From contig JAQGNA010000193.1 of the NCBI GenBank assembly GCA_028292075.1, positions 1 to 8,509 on the forward strand: a stretch of 8,509 nt of DNA, given 5' to 3'. The stretch comes from Rhodoferax sp. Lineage in GTDB: Bacteria; Pseudomonadota; Gammaproteobacteria; Burkholderiales; Burkholderiaceae. The position numbers were made by a program, and so were the translations under genes. How positions within the stretch are numbered: position 1 is the stretch's first letter; every line of letters starts with the position of its first letter. Shown one piece after another: positions 1 through 6,840 of this stretch. Under the pieces are notes generated by a model, which worked only from the letters and a program-made list of their open reading frames with translations, had not been told where the DNA came from and did no database searches.

Positions 1-381
1 CGCCACCTTGGCGTCGCACATTTTCTGGGCCACGGCGGTGGCCTGGCGCGGATCGCCGCCGTCGTCTTCCGCGGCGATCTCGAAGCGGATCTTCTTGCCG
101 CCGATGACGACGTTCTGGGTGTTGAGCTCGTCCAGCGCCATGCGCACGCCGTTCTCGGTGTCCTTGCCGATGTGGGCAATGCCGCCCGACACCGGGCCGG
201 CGTGGCCGATGCGGACCGTCTGGGTCTCTTGTGCCCAGGCTGGCGCGGTGGCCATGGCGAGGGCGGCGGCCAGCGGGAGAATGGCGAAGGAGATGCCGGT
301 GGTGTGGGTTGTAGGGGTAGCGGGGATCGCTTGGAACGGACGGCGCAGCGCGGCGCCGCAGGCAAATGTGACAACAGGCAT
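1..381 (-). CDS. Branched-chain amino acid ABC transporter substrate-binding protein (LivJ/LivK type), N-terminal part
   Basis: This is the first 127 codons of a periplasmic binding protein; the gene continues past the left edge. Residues 54-127 read like the start of a LivJ/LivK (Peripla_BP_6) domain: a first beta strand TVRIGHAGPVSGG, then a long helix (GKDTENGVRMALDELN), then the IRFEIAAEDDGGDPRQATAVAQKM block that matches the DDxxDPxxAVxVA region of LivJ. A signal peptide is visible, with a hydrophobic core at about 31-45 and a likely cleavage after AWA at residue 50, ahead of QETQ. The 50-residue leader is long, but no other ATG, GTG or TTG start is usable, and GGAAAG lies a few bases upstream. 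By family it delivers an amino acid or related small ligand to a Liv-type importer. It shares a strand with the peptide operon but is 150 bases downstream of it, so it is probably a separate unit. The true ligand cannot be read from this part. Confidence 0.9.
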   Translation of the reverse strand, partial: MPVVTFACGAALRRPFQAIPATPTTHTTGISFAILPLAAALAMATAPAWAQETQTVRIGHAGPVSGGIAHIGKDTENGVRMALDELNTQNVVIGGKKIRFEIAAEDDGGDPRQATAVAQKMCDAKVA

Positions 382-531
382 GGAAACTTTCCAGGGGCAG
401 TTTGTGAACAATGGACATGGCCCCAGCGGCGGGTGGACCGTCGCCTGGGCCGGGTGCATGTTACCAACGCACCTGCCTGGTGCGTGCATCAAACTGTCAG
501 TGAGCCCGAGCGGCCACTGCGGTGGAGCGGC
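382..531. other. Intergenic region between the M19 dipeptidase and the LivJ-type gene
   Basis: This 150-base stretch has no plausible gene. It must hold the end of the peptide operon and, if the LivJ-type gene has its own transcript, that gene's promoter. It contains two inverted repeats, listed separately: one just after the dipeptidase stop codon and one at 467-485. The hexamer GTGCAT occurs twice in the same orientation, at 454-459 and 484-489, on either side of the second hairpin. No convincing -35/-10 pair was found on the minus strand. Confidence 0.6.
467..485. repeat. Perfect 7-base inverted repeat, possible operator or small hairpin
   Basis: ACGCACC (467-473) and GGTGCGT (479-485) are perfect reverse complements around the 5-base spacer TGCCT. 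The repeat lies about 85-115 bases upstream of the LivJ-type start codon. It is flanked by two direct copies of GTGCAT. This could be a regulator-binding site for the LivJ-type gene or part of a transcript-end hairpin of the peptide operon. It is not followed by a T-run in either direction, so it does not look like a classical intrinsic terminator. Confidence 0.4.
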
Positions 532-534
532 TCA
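501..534 (-). terminator. Possible transcript-end hairpin after the M19 dipeptidase
   Basis: On the minus strand the dipeptidase stop codon TGA opens a hairpin: TGAGCC pairs with GGCTCA (6 base pairs), and inside it CCAC pairs with GTGG around a CGCA loop, with an asymmetric internal loop between the two stems. The position right at the end of the operon fits a termination or 3'-end stabilising structure. No U-run follows, so if it ends transcription it would need Rho or act only as an RNA end protector. Confidence 0.3.
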
Positions 535-1509
535 GTTCCAGACCTGCTCGGCCACCCGCGCCATGTTGCCGCCCATCACCAGGGCCGCTTCGGCGGGGCT
601 CATGCCGACCTCCGCCAATGCGCCCGGCAGGGCCTGCCACGTGGCGATCGGGGTGTAGCTGGCCTTGGAGATGGCCCGGTTGTACCCAGCCGACCGCGGC
701 CACCAGTACGAGGGGTCGTAGTCGCCCGGCGGGTCGTCGTTCAGCTCTGGCTGACGAAAGCTGATGTCGAGCCCGATGCCCACGTGCCGCACGCCCACCA
801 GGTCTGCCACATAGGCCGCGTGGCGCGCCACATCGGCCGCCGTGGGGCTGTCGTTGCCCAGGAAGAAAGAAACGCCAGAGACGCACACCACGCCGCCCGT
901 GGCCGCGCAGGCGCGGATCTGTTCGTCGCTCACGTTGCGGCCGTGTTCGACCAGCGCCAGCGGATTGGCGTGGCTGAAGATCACGGGCTGGCGCGAGGTG
1001 GCCATGATGTCCAGGCTGCAGCGGCGCCCGGTGTGCGAGCAGTCCATCAGCATGCCGGCCGCGTTCACCGCCTGCACCATGCGCACGCCGAGTGGCGTGA
1101 GGCCGCGTTCGACGTCGTGGCAGCCGTCGGCCACGGCGTTGTTGCGGTTGTAGGCGAAGTGGATCTGGCGCACGCCGAGGCTGGCGTACAGCGCCACCAT
1201 GTCGGGCTGGCCGAGCAGCGGCATCGCGCCTTCGAGGTCGAACCCGATGGCGATCTGGCCGGCGGATTGGGCCTGACCGATGTCCGCCACGCGGCCGGCC
1301 AGGCGGAAGCGGTCGGGCTGCGCGGCGATGGATGCGCGGAAGCCGGCAATCACCGCCATCACCTTCTCGACCGGGTTCATGTCCATGCCGACGTTGATGG
1401 ACACGTTGTTGACGCCGGCGTCCCGCAGGCGGGCAATCGGCTCGAAATCGGCCGCCGGGTGGAGCGGCAGGCAGGCATGGGATTCCCAGTTGATGTTCGG
1501 TGGAATCAT
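532..1509 (-). CDS. Cytosolic M19-family (membrane/renal dipeptidase-like) dipeptidase
   Basis: This is a 325-residue metallodipeptidase of peptidase family M19, whose known members cleave dipeptides and often accept a D-residue at the C-terminal position. Landmarks: FDLEG with E93 (expected bridging Glu), an N-x-N-N-A-V-A-D-G-C block at 121-130, DCSH with H159, FSH with H180, RNVSD with R191, GLD with D248, and the family's closing GGNMARV at 313-319. The N-terminal metal motif, normally HxD followed by LP, reads H11-A-C13-L-P, so Asp appears replaced by Cys. There is no signal peptide, so it should act in the cytosol. The ATG at 1509 was chosen because homology-like sequence begins there; the 51 codons of upstream open frame look like out-of-frame ATPase gene. 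It starts 5 bases after the ATPase stop with no clear Shine-Dalgarno, so translational coupling is likely. The family call is firm; the substrate is inferred from the adjoining peptide importer. Confidence 0.9.
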   Translation of the reverse strand: MIPPNINWESHACLPLHPAADFEPIARLRDAGVNNVSINVGMDMNPVEKVMAVIAGFRASIAAQPDRFRLAGRVADIGQAQSAGQIAIGFDLEGAMPLLGQPDMVALYASLGVRQIHFAYNRNNAVADGCHDVERGLTPLGVRMVQAVNAAGMLMDCSHTGRRCSLDIMATSRQPVIFSHANPLALVEHGRNVSDEQIRACAATGGVVCVSGVSFFLGNDSPTAADVARHAAYVADLVGVRHVGIGLDISFRQPELNDDPPGDYDPSYWWPRSAGYNRAISKASYTPIATWQALPGALAEVGMSPAEAALVMGGNMARVAEQVWN

Positions 1510-1514
1510 GGCGT

Positions 1515-2285
1515 TCAGGAGGAGGGGGTGGTGCGGCGGAAGCCCGCGGAGGCTTCCATGAGTTGACGGGTGTAGGGCTCGGCCACACGGTGCGCGGCCA
1601 GGTCGCTGGCGGCCAGCATCTCGACCGTGCTGCCGCGCTGCATCACCATCAGCCGCTCGCACAGGTGCGTGACCACCGCGAGGTCGTGGCTGACCATGAT
1701 GAAGCTCAGGCCACGGCGGGCGCGCAGGCTCTCCAGCAGGTTCAGCACCTCGGCCTGCACCGAGGCGTCGAGCGCCGAAGTGGGCTCGTCCAGCAGCAGG
1801 ATCTGCGGCTCGAGGATCAGCGCCCGGGCGATGGCGATGCGCTGGCGCTGTCCACCCGAGAGCTGGTGCGGATAGCGGAAGCGAAAGCCGGTGCCCAGGC
1901 CGACCTCGTCGAGCGCGCGCTCGATGCGGGCCTGCTCGTCCCCGATGCCGTGGATGGCCAGCGGCTCGGCCAGCAGGCGGTCGACCGTGTGGCGTGGGTG
2001 CAGCGAGCCATAGGGGTCCTGGAACACCATCTGCACCAGACGGCGGAACGGCTTGCTGCCAGGCAGCGGCTGGGGCGCCGGGCCGATCAGCTTGACCTCC
2101 CCCGCTTCGCGCGGCGCCAGGCCGCAGATGGCGCGCAGCACGGTGGACTTGCCCGAGCCCGATTCGCCGACGATGCCGAAGCTTTCGCCCGGCCGCACGG
2201 TGAACGAGGTGTCGGCCACTGCGACGAAGCCGTCGAAGCTCACCCGCAGGTGTTGCACGTCCAGGCCGATCGAAGTGGAGTTCAT
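1515..2285 (-). CDS. Peptide ABC transporter ATP-binding protein (DdpF/DppF/OppF type)
   Basis: This is a 256-residue ABC ATPase, one of the two nucleotide-binding subunits that power the peptide importer at the inner face of the membrane. All core motifs are present: Walker A GESGSGKST at 40-48, Q-loop Q89 in VFQDPYGSLHPRHT (the usual peptide-transporter form), signature LSGGQ at 142-146, Walker B ILLLDE at 162-167, D-loop SALD, and H-loop H200. Residues 237-243 (PYTRQLM) match the start of the oligopeptide-transporter C-terminal extension, but the protein ends there. It is thus shorter than DppF or OppF, which run past 300 residues. The start codon overlaps the preceding ATPase stop (ATGA), and GGAG sits about 8 bases upstream. 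Position and sequence correspond to ddpF in the E. coli ddp operon. Peptide specificity cannot be read from an ATPase. Confidence 0.93.
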   Translation of the reverse strand: MNSTSIGLDVQHLRVSFDGFVAVADTSFTVRPGESFGIVGESGSGKSTVLRAICGLAPREAGEVKLIGPAPQPLPGSKPFRRLVQMVFQDPYGSLHPRHTVDRLLAEPLAIHGIGDEQARIERALDEVGLGTGFRFRYPHQLSGGQRQRIAIARALILEPQILLLDEPTSALDASVQAEVLNLLESLRARRGLSFIMVSHDLAVVTHLCERLMVMQRGSTVEMLAASDLAAHRVAEPYTRQLMEASAGFRRTTPSS

Positions 2286-3121
2286 AGCGCCCACTCCGGC
2301 CGCCGGTCGAGCGTGGGCAGCGGATGCCGGTTCGCCCCCAGCTGCGGCAGGCAATTGAGCAGCCCCAACGTGTACGGGTGCTGCGCCTGGGCCAGGCCGC
2401 CGGCGCTCAGCTCCTCGACCACGCGGCCGGCGTACATCACCAGGATGCGGTCGCAGAAGGTGGACACCAGCCGAAGGTCGTGCGAGACGAAGATCAGGCC
2501 CATGCCGCGCTCCGTGACCAGCTGGTCGAGAATCGCCAGCACCTGCAGCTGCACCGTCACGTCGAGCGCCGACGTGGGCTCGTCGGCGATCAGCAGCTCG
2601 GGGTCGGCGATCAGCATCATGGCGATCATCGCCCGTTGACCCATGCCGCCGGAGACCTCGTGCGGGTACAGCTTGAAGACGCGTGCCGGGTCGTCGATCT
2701 GCACGGCGGCGAGCGATGCGAGCGCGCGTTGTCTCGCCTCGGCATTCGACACCCTGGTATGGGCCTGGAGCGCTTCGACGATCTGGTCGCCGATGGTCAT
2801 CACCGGGTTGAGGGAGAACTTCGGGTCTTGCAGCACCATGGCGATGCGGCCGCCGCGCAACTGGCGCCGCTGCTTGGGCGGGCAGTTCAGCAGGTCGATG
2901 CCATTGAAGGCCAGGCGCTTCGCGGTGACGATGCCGCCCGGCGCGGTGAGGCCCAGAATGGCGCGCCCGGTCTGCGATTTGCCCGAGCCCGATTCCCCCA
3001 CGATGCCCAGCCGCTCCCTGCCGAGGGAGAACGACACGCCGCGCACCACTTCGGTCCGGCCGCCTTCGCGGTTGGGGAACGAGACGCGCAGGTCGTCCAC
3101 TTCGAGTACGCGGTCGGTCAT
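2282..3121 (-). CDS. Peptide ABC transporter ATP-binding protein (DdpD/DppD/OppD type)
   Basis: This is a 279-residue ABC ATPase, the partner of the next ATPase in the heterodimeric motor. Motifs: Walker A GESGSGKSQ at 42-50, Q-loop Q98 in VLQDPKFSLNP (typical OppD/DppD wording), signature VSGGM at 156-160, Walker B LLIADE at 176-181, D-loop SALD, and H-loop H214. The C-terminal oligo_HPY segment is visible as HPYTLGLLNCLPQLG (248-262). The protein stops soon after it, shorter than the roughly 330 residues of E. coli DppD or DdpD, and it shows none of the extra clustered cysteines of the longer family members. The ATG overlaps the permease stop (ATGA), and an AAGG ribosome binding site lies about 7 bases upstream inside the permease gene. 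Its assignment to a peptide importer rests on the SGGM signature, the HPY segment and the neighbouring permeases. Confidence 0.94.
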   Translation of the reverse strand: MTDRVLEVDDLRVSFPNREGGRTEVVRGVSFSLGRERLGIVGESGSGKSQTGRAILGLTAPGGIVTAKRLAFNGIDLLNCPPKQRRQLRGGRIAMVLQDPKFSLNPVMTIGDQIVEALQAHTRVSNAEARQRALASLAAVQIDDPARVFKLYPHEVSGGMGQRAMIAMMLIADPELLIADEPTSALDVTVQLQVLAILDQLVTERGMGLIFVSHDLRLVSTFCDRILVMYAGRVVEELSAGGLAQAQHPYTLGLLNCLPQLGANRHPLPTLDRRPEWAL

Positions 3122-4044
3122 TTGACGCCCTTCGGGTCGAGGGCATCGCGCAGGCCATCGCCGACCAGGTTGAACGCCAGGCTGACCAGAAAGATGGCCG
3201 CCCCGGGCGCCGCCGCCACCCACCACTGGTCGAGCACGTACTGCCGGCCGTTGGCGATCATCGCGCCCCACTCGGGCATGGGAGGCTGCGCGCCCAGGCC
3301 CAGGAAGCCGAGGCCCGCGGCGGTGAGGATGATGCCGGCCATGTCGAGCGTCACCCGCACGATCAGCGACGACAGGCACAGCGGCATGACGTGGTGCAGC
3401 ACGATGCGCCAGGGCGAGGCGCCGATCAGTTTCACCGCGGCGATGTAGTCGGTCTGGCGGATGGTCAGCGTTTCGGCGCGGGCCATGCGGGCATAGGGTG
3501 GCCAGGCGGTGATGGCGATGGCGATCACCGCGTTCTCGATGCCCGGGCCGAGCGCCGCCACGAAGGCCAGCGCGAGGATCAGCCGCGGAAACGCCAGGAA
3601 GATGTCGGTGATGCGCATCAGCGCCGCGTCGACCATGCCGCCCGCATAGCCGGCCACGGTGCCGACCAGCAGGCCGATGGGCGCGGCCAGCACCGCCACC
3701 AGAATCACGACAAAAAGCGTGATGCGGGAGCCGTGGATCAGCCGCGAAAGGATGTCGCGGCCCTGGTCGTCGGTGCCCAGCCAGAACTGGCCCGAGGGCG
3801 GCAGCAGGCGCGTGGTGCGGAGGTCGCCCACCGTGGGCGAATAGGGCGCGAGCAGCGGCGCGAAAATGGCCACCAGGATCAGCGCGGCCACGATGCACAG
3901 GCCCAGCATGGCGAGCCGGTTGCGCATGAAGACGCGCCAGGCGCCATAGGCGCGGCCCCAGGCGGCCTGCCGGCGCGAGGCGGGGCGGTCCGACATGAGC
4001 CAATCGTGCAGGCTAGGCTTCGGCGTGACGGTGTGGATGGTCAT
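3118..4044 (-). CDS. Peptide ABC transporter permease (DdpC/DppC type)
   Basis: This is a 308-residue inner-membrane permease of the OppC/DppC branch, one half of the channel. It has a basic cytosolic N-terminus (about 1-44) and a first membrane segment near 45-66. The family-specific periplasmic stretch FWLGTDDQGRDILSRLIHGSR follows at 87-107, then the binding-protein-dependent transport domain with segments near 108-130, 146-166, 170-186, 225-247 and 276-296. The EAA loop that contacts the ATPases reads YIAAVKLIGASPWRIVLHHVMP at 200-221. The C-terminus NLVGDGLRDALDP (292-304) is typical of the family, and the length is normal. It overlaps the upstream permease stop by ATGA and has no obvious Shine-Dalgarno, so it probably depends on coupled translation. 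It corresponds to ddpC by order. Confidence 0.95.
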   Translation of the reverse strand: MTIHTVTPKPSLHDWLMSDRPASRRQAAWGRAYGAWRVFMRNRLAMLGLCIVAALILVAIFAPLLAPYSPTVGDLRTTRLLPPSGQFWLGTDDQGRDILSRLIHGSRITLFVVILVAVLAAPIGLLVGTVAGYAGGMVDAALMRITDIFLAFPRLILALAFVAALGPGIENAVIAIAITAWPPYARMARAETLTIRQTDYIAAVKLIGASPWRIVLHHVMPLCLSSLIVRVTLDMAGIILTAAGLGFLGLGAQPPMPEWGAMIANGRQYVLDQWWVAAAPGAAIFLVSLAFNLVGDGLRDALDPKGVK

Positions 4045-5108
4045 CGGATGCGGGTGCGTGGGTCGAGCGTGCGGTAGAGCAGGTCCGACAGCAGGTTCAG
4101 GCCGATGAAGACCGAGCCGACGACGACGGTGCCACCCAGCACGGCGTTCATGTCGGCGTTCTGCAGCGAATTGGTGATGTACAGGCCGAGGCCCGGCCAG
4201 GCGAAGACGGTTTCCGTCAGCACCGAGCCCTCCAGCAGGCCGGCATACGACAGGGTGATCACCGTCACCAGCGGCACCATGGCATTGCGCAGCGCATGGC
4301 GCCAGATGATGCGGGCCTCCGACAGCCCTTTGGCACGGGCGGCCACCACGTATTCCTGCGAGAGTTCGTGCAGCATGAAGGAGCGCGTCATGCGGCTGAT
4401 GTAGGCGAGCGAGAAGTAGCCCAGCAACGACGCCGGCAGGATCAGGTGCGACAGCACATTGGCGAAGGCATCCCACTGGCCGGCCATGGCCGCGTCGAGC
4501 AGCAGCAGGCCCGACACGTTGGCCAGCGTGTATTCATAGGTCACGTCCACCCGGCCCGGCCCGCCGACCCAGCCCAGCCTGGCATAGAACAGCACCAGGC
4601 CCATCAGCCCGAGCCAGAAGATCGGTACCGAATAGCCCACCAGCCCCATGACGCGCACGATCTGGTCGACCCACTTGCCCTGCCGCACGGCCGCCCACAC
4701 GCCGAGCGGCACGCCGAGGCCCACGCCGATCAGAATGCCCAGCGTGGCGAGTTCGAGGGTGGCCGGGAAGGCGCGCCGGATGTCCTGCATCACCGGGTTG
4801 GAGCTCAGCACCGAAGTGCCGAAGTCGCCTCGCAGCACTTTCGTCAGGTAGATGTAGAACTGCTCGTAGAGCGGCTTGTTGAAGCCCAGCTCCTCGCGCA
4901 CGCGGGCCACCAGCTCGCCGGAGGCGCGGTCGCCCACGATGGCCAGCACCGGGTCGATCGGCATCACGCGGCCGATGAAGAAGGTGACCGCCAGCAAACC
5001 CAGGTACGTCAGCACGATGACGACCAGGAAGCGGCCGGCGGCCTGCGTCGCCCGCAGGCGGCGCACGCCTTTCTGCCCGGGACCGGGGCTTTGGCTCGGA
5101 ACGCTCAA
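4041..5108 (-). CDS. Peptide ABC transporter permease (DdpB/DppB type), probable TTG start
   Basis: This is a 355-residue inner-membrane permease of the OppB/DppB branch that pairs with the DppC-type subunit. The first membrane segment is near 26-46, followed by the family's periplasmic block: DPVLAIVGDRAS, then LGFNKPLYEQFYIYL and LRGDFGTSV (52-100). The transport domain follows with further segments near 118-140, 150-175, 218-238, 272-295 and 325-345. The EAA loop spans about 251-279 (EYVVAARAKGLSEARIIWRH). The C-terminus DLLYRTLDPRTRIR is typical. The frame opens 15 bases after the binding-protein stop codon, and no ATG lies near the expected start. I chose TTG at 5108. A GTG at residue 15 (5066), with AGAAAGG almost touching it, would give 341 residues, closer to E. 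coli DppB, and is a real alternative. The 3' end overlaps the next permease by ATGA. Confidence 0.93.
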   Translation of the reverse strand: MSVPSQSPGPGQKGVRRLRATQAAGRFLVVIVLTYLGLLAVTFFIGRVMPIDPVLAIVGDRASGELVARVREELGFNKPLYEQFYIYLTKVLRGDFGTSVLSSNPVMQDIRRAFPATLELATLGILIGVGLGVPLGVWAAVRQGKWVDQIVRVMGLVGYSVPIFWLGLMGLVLFYARLGWVGGPGRVDVTYEYTLANVSGLLLLDAAMAGQWDAFANVLSHLILPASLLGYFSLAYISRMTRSFMLHELSQEYVVAARAKGLSEARIIWRHALRNAMVPLVTVITLSYAGLLEGSVLTETVFAWPGLGLYITNSLQNADMNAVLGGTVVVGSVFIGLNLLSDLLYRTLDPRTRIR

Positions 5109-5123
5109 CTTCGGCTTCGCCCG

Positions 5124-6737
5124 TTACTTCTTGGTGACCAGGAACATGTAGTTCGTGTCGAAGGTCGGGCCGAGCTTGAAGCCGTCGACGTTGCTGCGCA
5201 CCACCGCCACCTCGGTCTGCTGGAACAGCATGATGAAGGGACTGGTCTTGCGGAATTCGGCCTGCATGTCCTCGTACATCTTCTTGCGCTTGGCGGTGTC
5301 GCGCTCGAGCACGGCGGCGTCGGCCATCTTGTCGAGGGCCGGTGCGGTCCAGGCGTTGCGCCAGGCCAGCGGCTTGGCCTTGGCCTCGTCGCTGTTGTCG
5401 CTGTTCTGCACGAAGGTGGTGTTGGTGTGCGGGTCCCAATAGTCGGCGCCCCACTGGCCGATGTACATGTCGTGCGTGCGGGCACGGTACTTGGTCAGCA
5501 CCTGTTTGCCGTCACCGGGGATGATCTCGATGTCGATGCCGGCGCGCTTGGCGGTCTGCTGGAACGACTCGGTGATGCCCTGCACCGGCTGGATGGTGCG
5601 CATGTCGATGGTGACCTTGAAGCCGTTGGGCAGCCCGGCCTTGGTCAGCAGCGCCTTGGCCTTGTCGACGTCGAGCTTGTAGGGCATCTCAGTGCTGGCG
5701 CCAAGCAGGCCCACCGGCATGAAGTTCTGGTCGATGATGCCGATGTTCTTGATCAGCGTGTCGCCGATGGCCGAGTAATCGACCAGCCACTTCAGCGCTT
5801 CACGCACTTCGGGCTTGGCGAGGTTGGGGTTCTTCTGGTTCAGGCTGATGTAGTAGACGGTGCCCTTGGGGGCCGAGGTGGTCTTGACGTCCTTGTTGCC
5901 GGCCATGGCGGCAATGTCTTGCGGCGCCAGGTTCCGCGCGATGTCGATGTCGCCCTTTTCCAGCAGCAGGCGCTGGGTGGCCGACTCCTTCACGTGGCGG
6001 TACAGCACGCGGGCCAGCTGCATCTTGGGGCCGTAGTAGTTGTCGTTGCGCTCCAGGGCGATGACTTCGTTGGCGCGCCATTCGCGCAGCTTCAGCGGAC
6101 CGGAACCGGCGTAGTTGGTCTTGAGCCAGGCATAGGCCATGTCGCCGTCTTTCTCCTTCGTGAGCAGCAGCTTCTTGTCGACGATGGCGCCCACGTTGGC
6201 GGTGAGGCAGTTCAGCACGAAGGAGGGCGCGTAGGCCTTGTCGGTCTCCAATGTCAGCGTCTGCGGACCGGTGGCCTTGATCTTGTCCTTGACGGCGTCC
6301 TTGGTGAAGCCGAACTGCGTCAGGATGAAGGCAGGCGACTTGTCGAGCATGACCGCGCGCTGCAGCGAATACACCACGTCTTCAGCGGTGAGCGGGTTGC
6401 CCGAGGCGAACTTCAGGCCCGGCTTGAGTTCGAAGGTGAAGGTCTTGCCATCGGGCGAGATGGTCCACGACTTGGCCACGTCGCCCACCAGCTTGGAGGA
6501 GTCGGCCGGGTCGAGCCGCACCAGGCGGTCGTAGGTGTTGCCCATGATCTCGCCGGCCGACAACTCGAAGGCCTCCGCCGGGTCCATGGTGATGATGTCG
6601 TCGAAGCCGAAAGCCACCACCAGGGTGTCCTTCGGCGTGGCGGCGAGCGCCGAGCCGACGCCGGCGGCAAGGACGAGGGTGGAGGCCACCGCCGCGACAA
6701 GCACGCGACGGTTCAGCAAGGGGCTCAGGTAACGCAT
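5124..6737 (-). CDS. Peptide ABC transporter periplasmic substrate-binding protein (DdpA/DppA type, SBP family 5)
   Basis: This is a 537-residue family-5 solute-binding protein that captures peptides in the periplasm and hands them to the permeases. A signal peptide covers 1-32 (hydrophobic core from about 12, cleavage after SALA). The N-R-R-V-L-V start also loosely resembles a Tat motif, but Sec export is the simpler reading. Family landmarks are GNTYDRLVRLD (67-77) and the segment TFELKPGLKFASGNPLTAEDVVYSLQRA (about 101-128), the usual SBP_bac_5 signature region. The segment WGADYWDPHTNTTF lies near 429-442. D432 there aligns by eye with the Asp of DppA that binds the peptide's free amino group, which supports a peptide ligand. 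AAGGA stands about 8 bases before the ATG. The gene follows ddpX by 92 bases and precedes the permeases, as ddpA does in E. coli. The exact peptide bound is inferred only from context. Confidence 0.94.
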   Translation of the reverse strand: MRYLSPLLNRRVLVAAVASTLVLAAGVGSALAATPKDTLVVAFGFDDIITMDPAEAFELSAGEIMGNTYDRLVRLDPADSSKLVGDVAKSWTISPDGKTFTFELKPGLKFASGNPLTAEDVVYSLQRAVMLDKSPAFILTQFGFTKDAVKDKIKATGPQTLTLETDKAYAPSFVLNCLTANVGAIVDKKLLLTKEKDGDMAYAWLKTNYAGSGPLKLREWRANEVIALERNDNYYGPKMQLARVLYRHVKESATQRLLLEKGDIDIARNLAPQDIAAMAGNKDVKTTSAPKGTVYYISLNQKNPNLAKPEVREALKWLVDYSAIGDTLIKNIGIIDQNFMPVGLLGASTEMPYKLDVDKAKALLTKAGLPNGFKVTIDMRTIQPVQGITESFQQTAKRAGIDIEIIPGDGKQVLTKYRARTHDMYIGQWGADYWDPHTNTTFVQNSDNSDEAKAKPLAWRNAWTAPALDKMADAAVLERDTAKRKKMYEDMQAEFRKTSPFIMLFQQTEVAVVRSNVDGFKLGPTFDTNYMFLVTKK

Positions 6738-6829
6738 GGGAAGTTCCTTCAGTGGTAAAGCAATAAGCTAGCGCAGCTTACATAGCAAAGCCAAACGCAA
6801 GAACCATGCTAACCCGCATGAAGATTGAT
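6738..6829 (-). promoter_or_regulatory. ddpX/binding-protein intergenic region, AT-richer than its surroundings
   Basis: These 92 bases separate the dipeptidase stop from the binding-protein start and are clearly richer in A and T than the flanking genes. They carry the binding-protein ribosome binding site and several short inverted repeats. This is the widest gap inside the operon, so it is the natural place for a second promoter or an attenuator that sets binding-protein dosage. I could not identify a convincing -35/-10 pair, so the promoter is only a possibility. Confidence 0.3.
6764..6780. repeat. Perfect 6-base inverted repeat, possible operator
   Basis: TAAGCT (6764-6769) and AGCTTA (6775-6780) are perfect reverse complements around AGCGC. 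The repeat sits 27-43 bases upstream of the binding-protein start codon, a place where a repressor site or leader hairpin would be effective. It may be chance; only its symmetry and position support it. Confidence 0.35.
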
Positions 6830-6840
6830 CTAATCGATCT
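6805..6840 (-). terminator. Two adjacent short hairpins at the ddpX 3' end
   Basis: On the minus strand an 8-base arm pair (7 matches, 6840-6833 with 6829-6822) has the ddpX stop codon TAG exactly as its 3-base loop. It is followed by CATGC/GCATG (6820-6805) with a 6-base loop. No long U-run follows, so full termination is unlikely. Partial termination, or protection of an upstream ddpX message end by hairpins, is conceivable. Confidence 0.2.

Noticed and set aside
241..381. Tat-type signal (R13-R14-P-F) in the LivJ-type leader
   Set aside because: The hydrophobic core begins only about 17 residues later, after a polar Thr/Pro/His stretch, unlike a Tat signal. A Sec signal with a long n-region is simpler.
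1510..1662. A 51-codon N-terminal extension of the M19 dipeptidase (start at 1662)
   Set aside because: It would overlap the ATPase gene by about 150 bases, its sequence looks like a frame-shifted ATPase C-terminus, and family-like sequence begins at the ATG at 1509.
172..2639. Long plus-strand open frames opposite the M19 dipeptidase and the ATPases
   Set aside because: These are low-information His/Arg/Ala/Gly-rich products, antisense to genes with clear catalytic motifs, and have no supporting start signals.
4296..6758. An 820-codon open frame on the plus strand
   Set aside because: It lies opposite the binding-protein and permease genes, which have full family motifs. Its product is rich in His, Gly, Arg, Val and Gln with no domain pattern, as expected for an antisense frame in high-GC DNA.
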